DNA from: Spirochaetaceae bacterium
GTDB taxonomy: Bacteria; Spirochaetota; Spirochaetia; DSM-27196; Salinispiraceae
Assembly (NCBI GenBank): GCA_007129335.1
Contig: SKVS01000178.1
Span: 1 to 5,748, forward strand
Length of the DNA stretch: 5,748 nucleotides
Direction: 5' to 3'
Under the pieces are notes generated by a model. It was not told the DNA's origin and searched no databases. It saw only the letters and a list, made by a program, of their open reading frames with translations. Position numbers and translations under genes: made by a program. This document shows, piece after piece, positions 5,705 through 5,748 of this stretch; within the stretch, counting starts at the first letter, position 1; every line of letters begins with the position of its first letter.

Positions 5705-5748
5705 GCTTTTTTCATGGTAGTGGGTAAATCAGGTTCTTTTCCAGGGGA
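5701..5748 (-). CDS. 3' end of an unidentified gene upstream of the Aat-like gene
   Basis: On the minus strand the frame is open from the right edge to a TGA at 5703-5701, giving 15 C-terminal codons (ending TMKKA). The TGA overlaps the ATG of the Aat-like gene as ATGA, the same junction style used in the antiporter operon, which is why I read it as a real gene end. The fragment is too short to identify. In many proteobacteria clpA lies beside aat, so a Clp component is one possibility, but nothing in these residues proves it. Confidence 0.35.
   Translation of the reverse strand, partial: SPGKEPDLPTTMKKA

Overview
This window is almost entirely coding. It holds one long plus-strand operon (positions 1 to 4951) that encodes a membrane Mrp/Mbh-type cation/proton antiporter, preceded by two small soluble regulatory-type proteins. 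A convergent minus-strand operon (4922 to the right edge) carries a divergent Aat-like (leucyl/phenylalanyl-tRNA-protein transferase) gene. No rRNA, tRNA, CRISPR, insertion sequence or intergenic stretch above 15 bases was seen. The GC content is moderate by eye. Tight packing, ATGA start/stop overlaps and the gene content indicate a bacterium. The Mbh-like layout of the Mrp genes suggests an anaerobic or fermentative lineage, possibly a spirochaete, but that placement is a low-confidence guess.

Left part (1-734): the 3' part of a PII-superfamily (GlnB-like) protein is followed two bases later by a complete PTS fructose/Ntr-type EIIA protein with its phospho-acceptor histidine. No other PTS component is present, so both look like regulators rather than sugar-transport parts.

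Central part (735-4951): seven genes encode, in order, MrpE, MrpF, MrpG, an MbhD/MrpA-C-terminal DUF4040 protein, an MbhE-MrpB fusion, MrpC and MrpD. This is the order of the antiporter module of archaeal membrane-bound hydrogenases (MbhA to MbhH), with MbhE and MbhF fused. The large ND5-like N-terminal part of canonical MrpA is absent, leaving MrpD as the only proton-channel-type antiporter subunit. No hydrogenase or oxidoreductase gene follows; the operon ends against a convergent gene. The likely job is Na+/H+ (or another cation) exchange, with the PII-like and EIIA proteins candidates for coupling it to nucleotide/metabolite and phosphorylation state.

Right part (4922-5748, minus strand): a 260-residue Aat-like protein whose 3' end overlaps the end of mrpD by 30 bases, and whose start overlaps (ATGA) the stop of another gene running in from the right edge. 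By eye, its positions matching key Aat substrate-binding residues are changed, so its function may differ from classical N-end-rule tagging.
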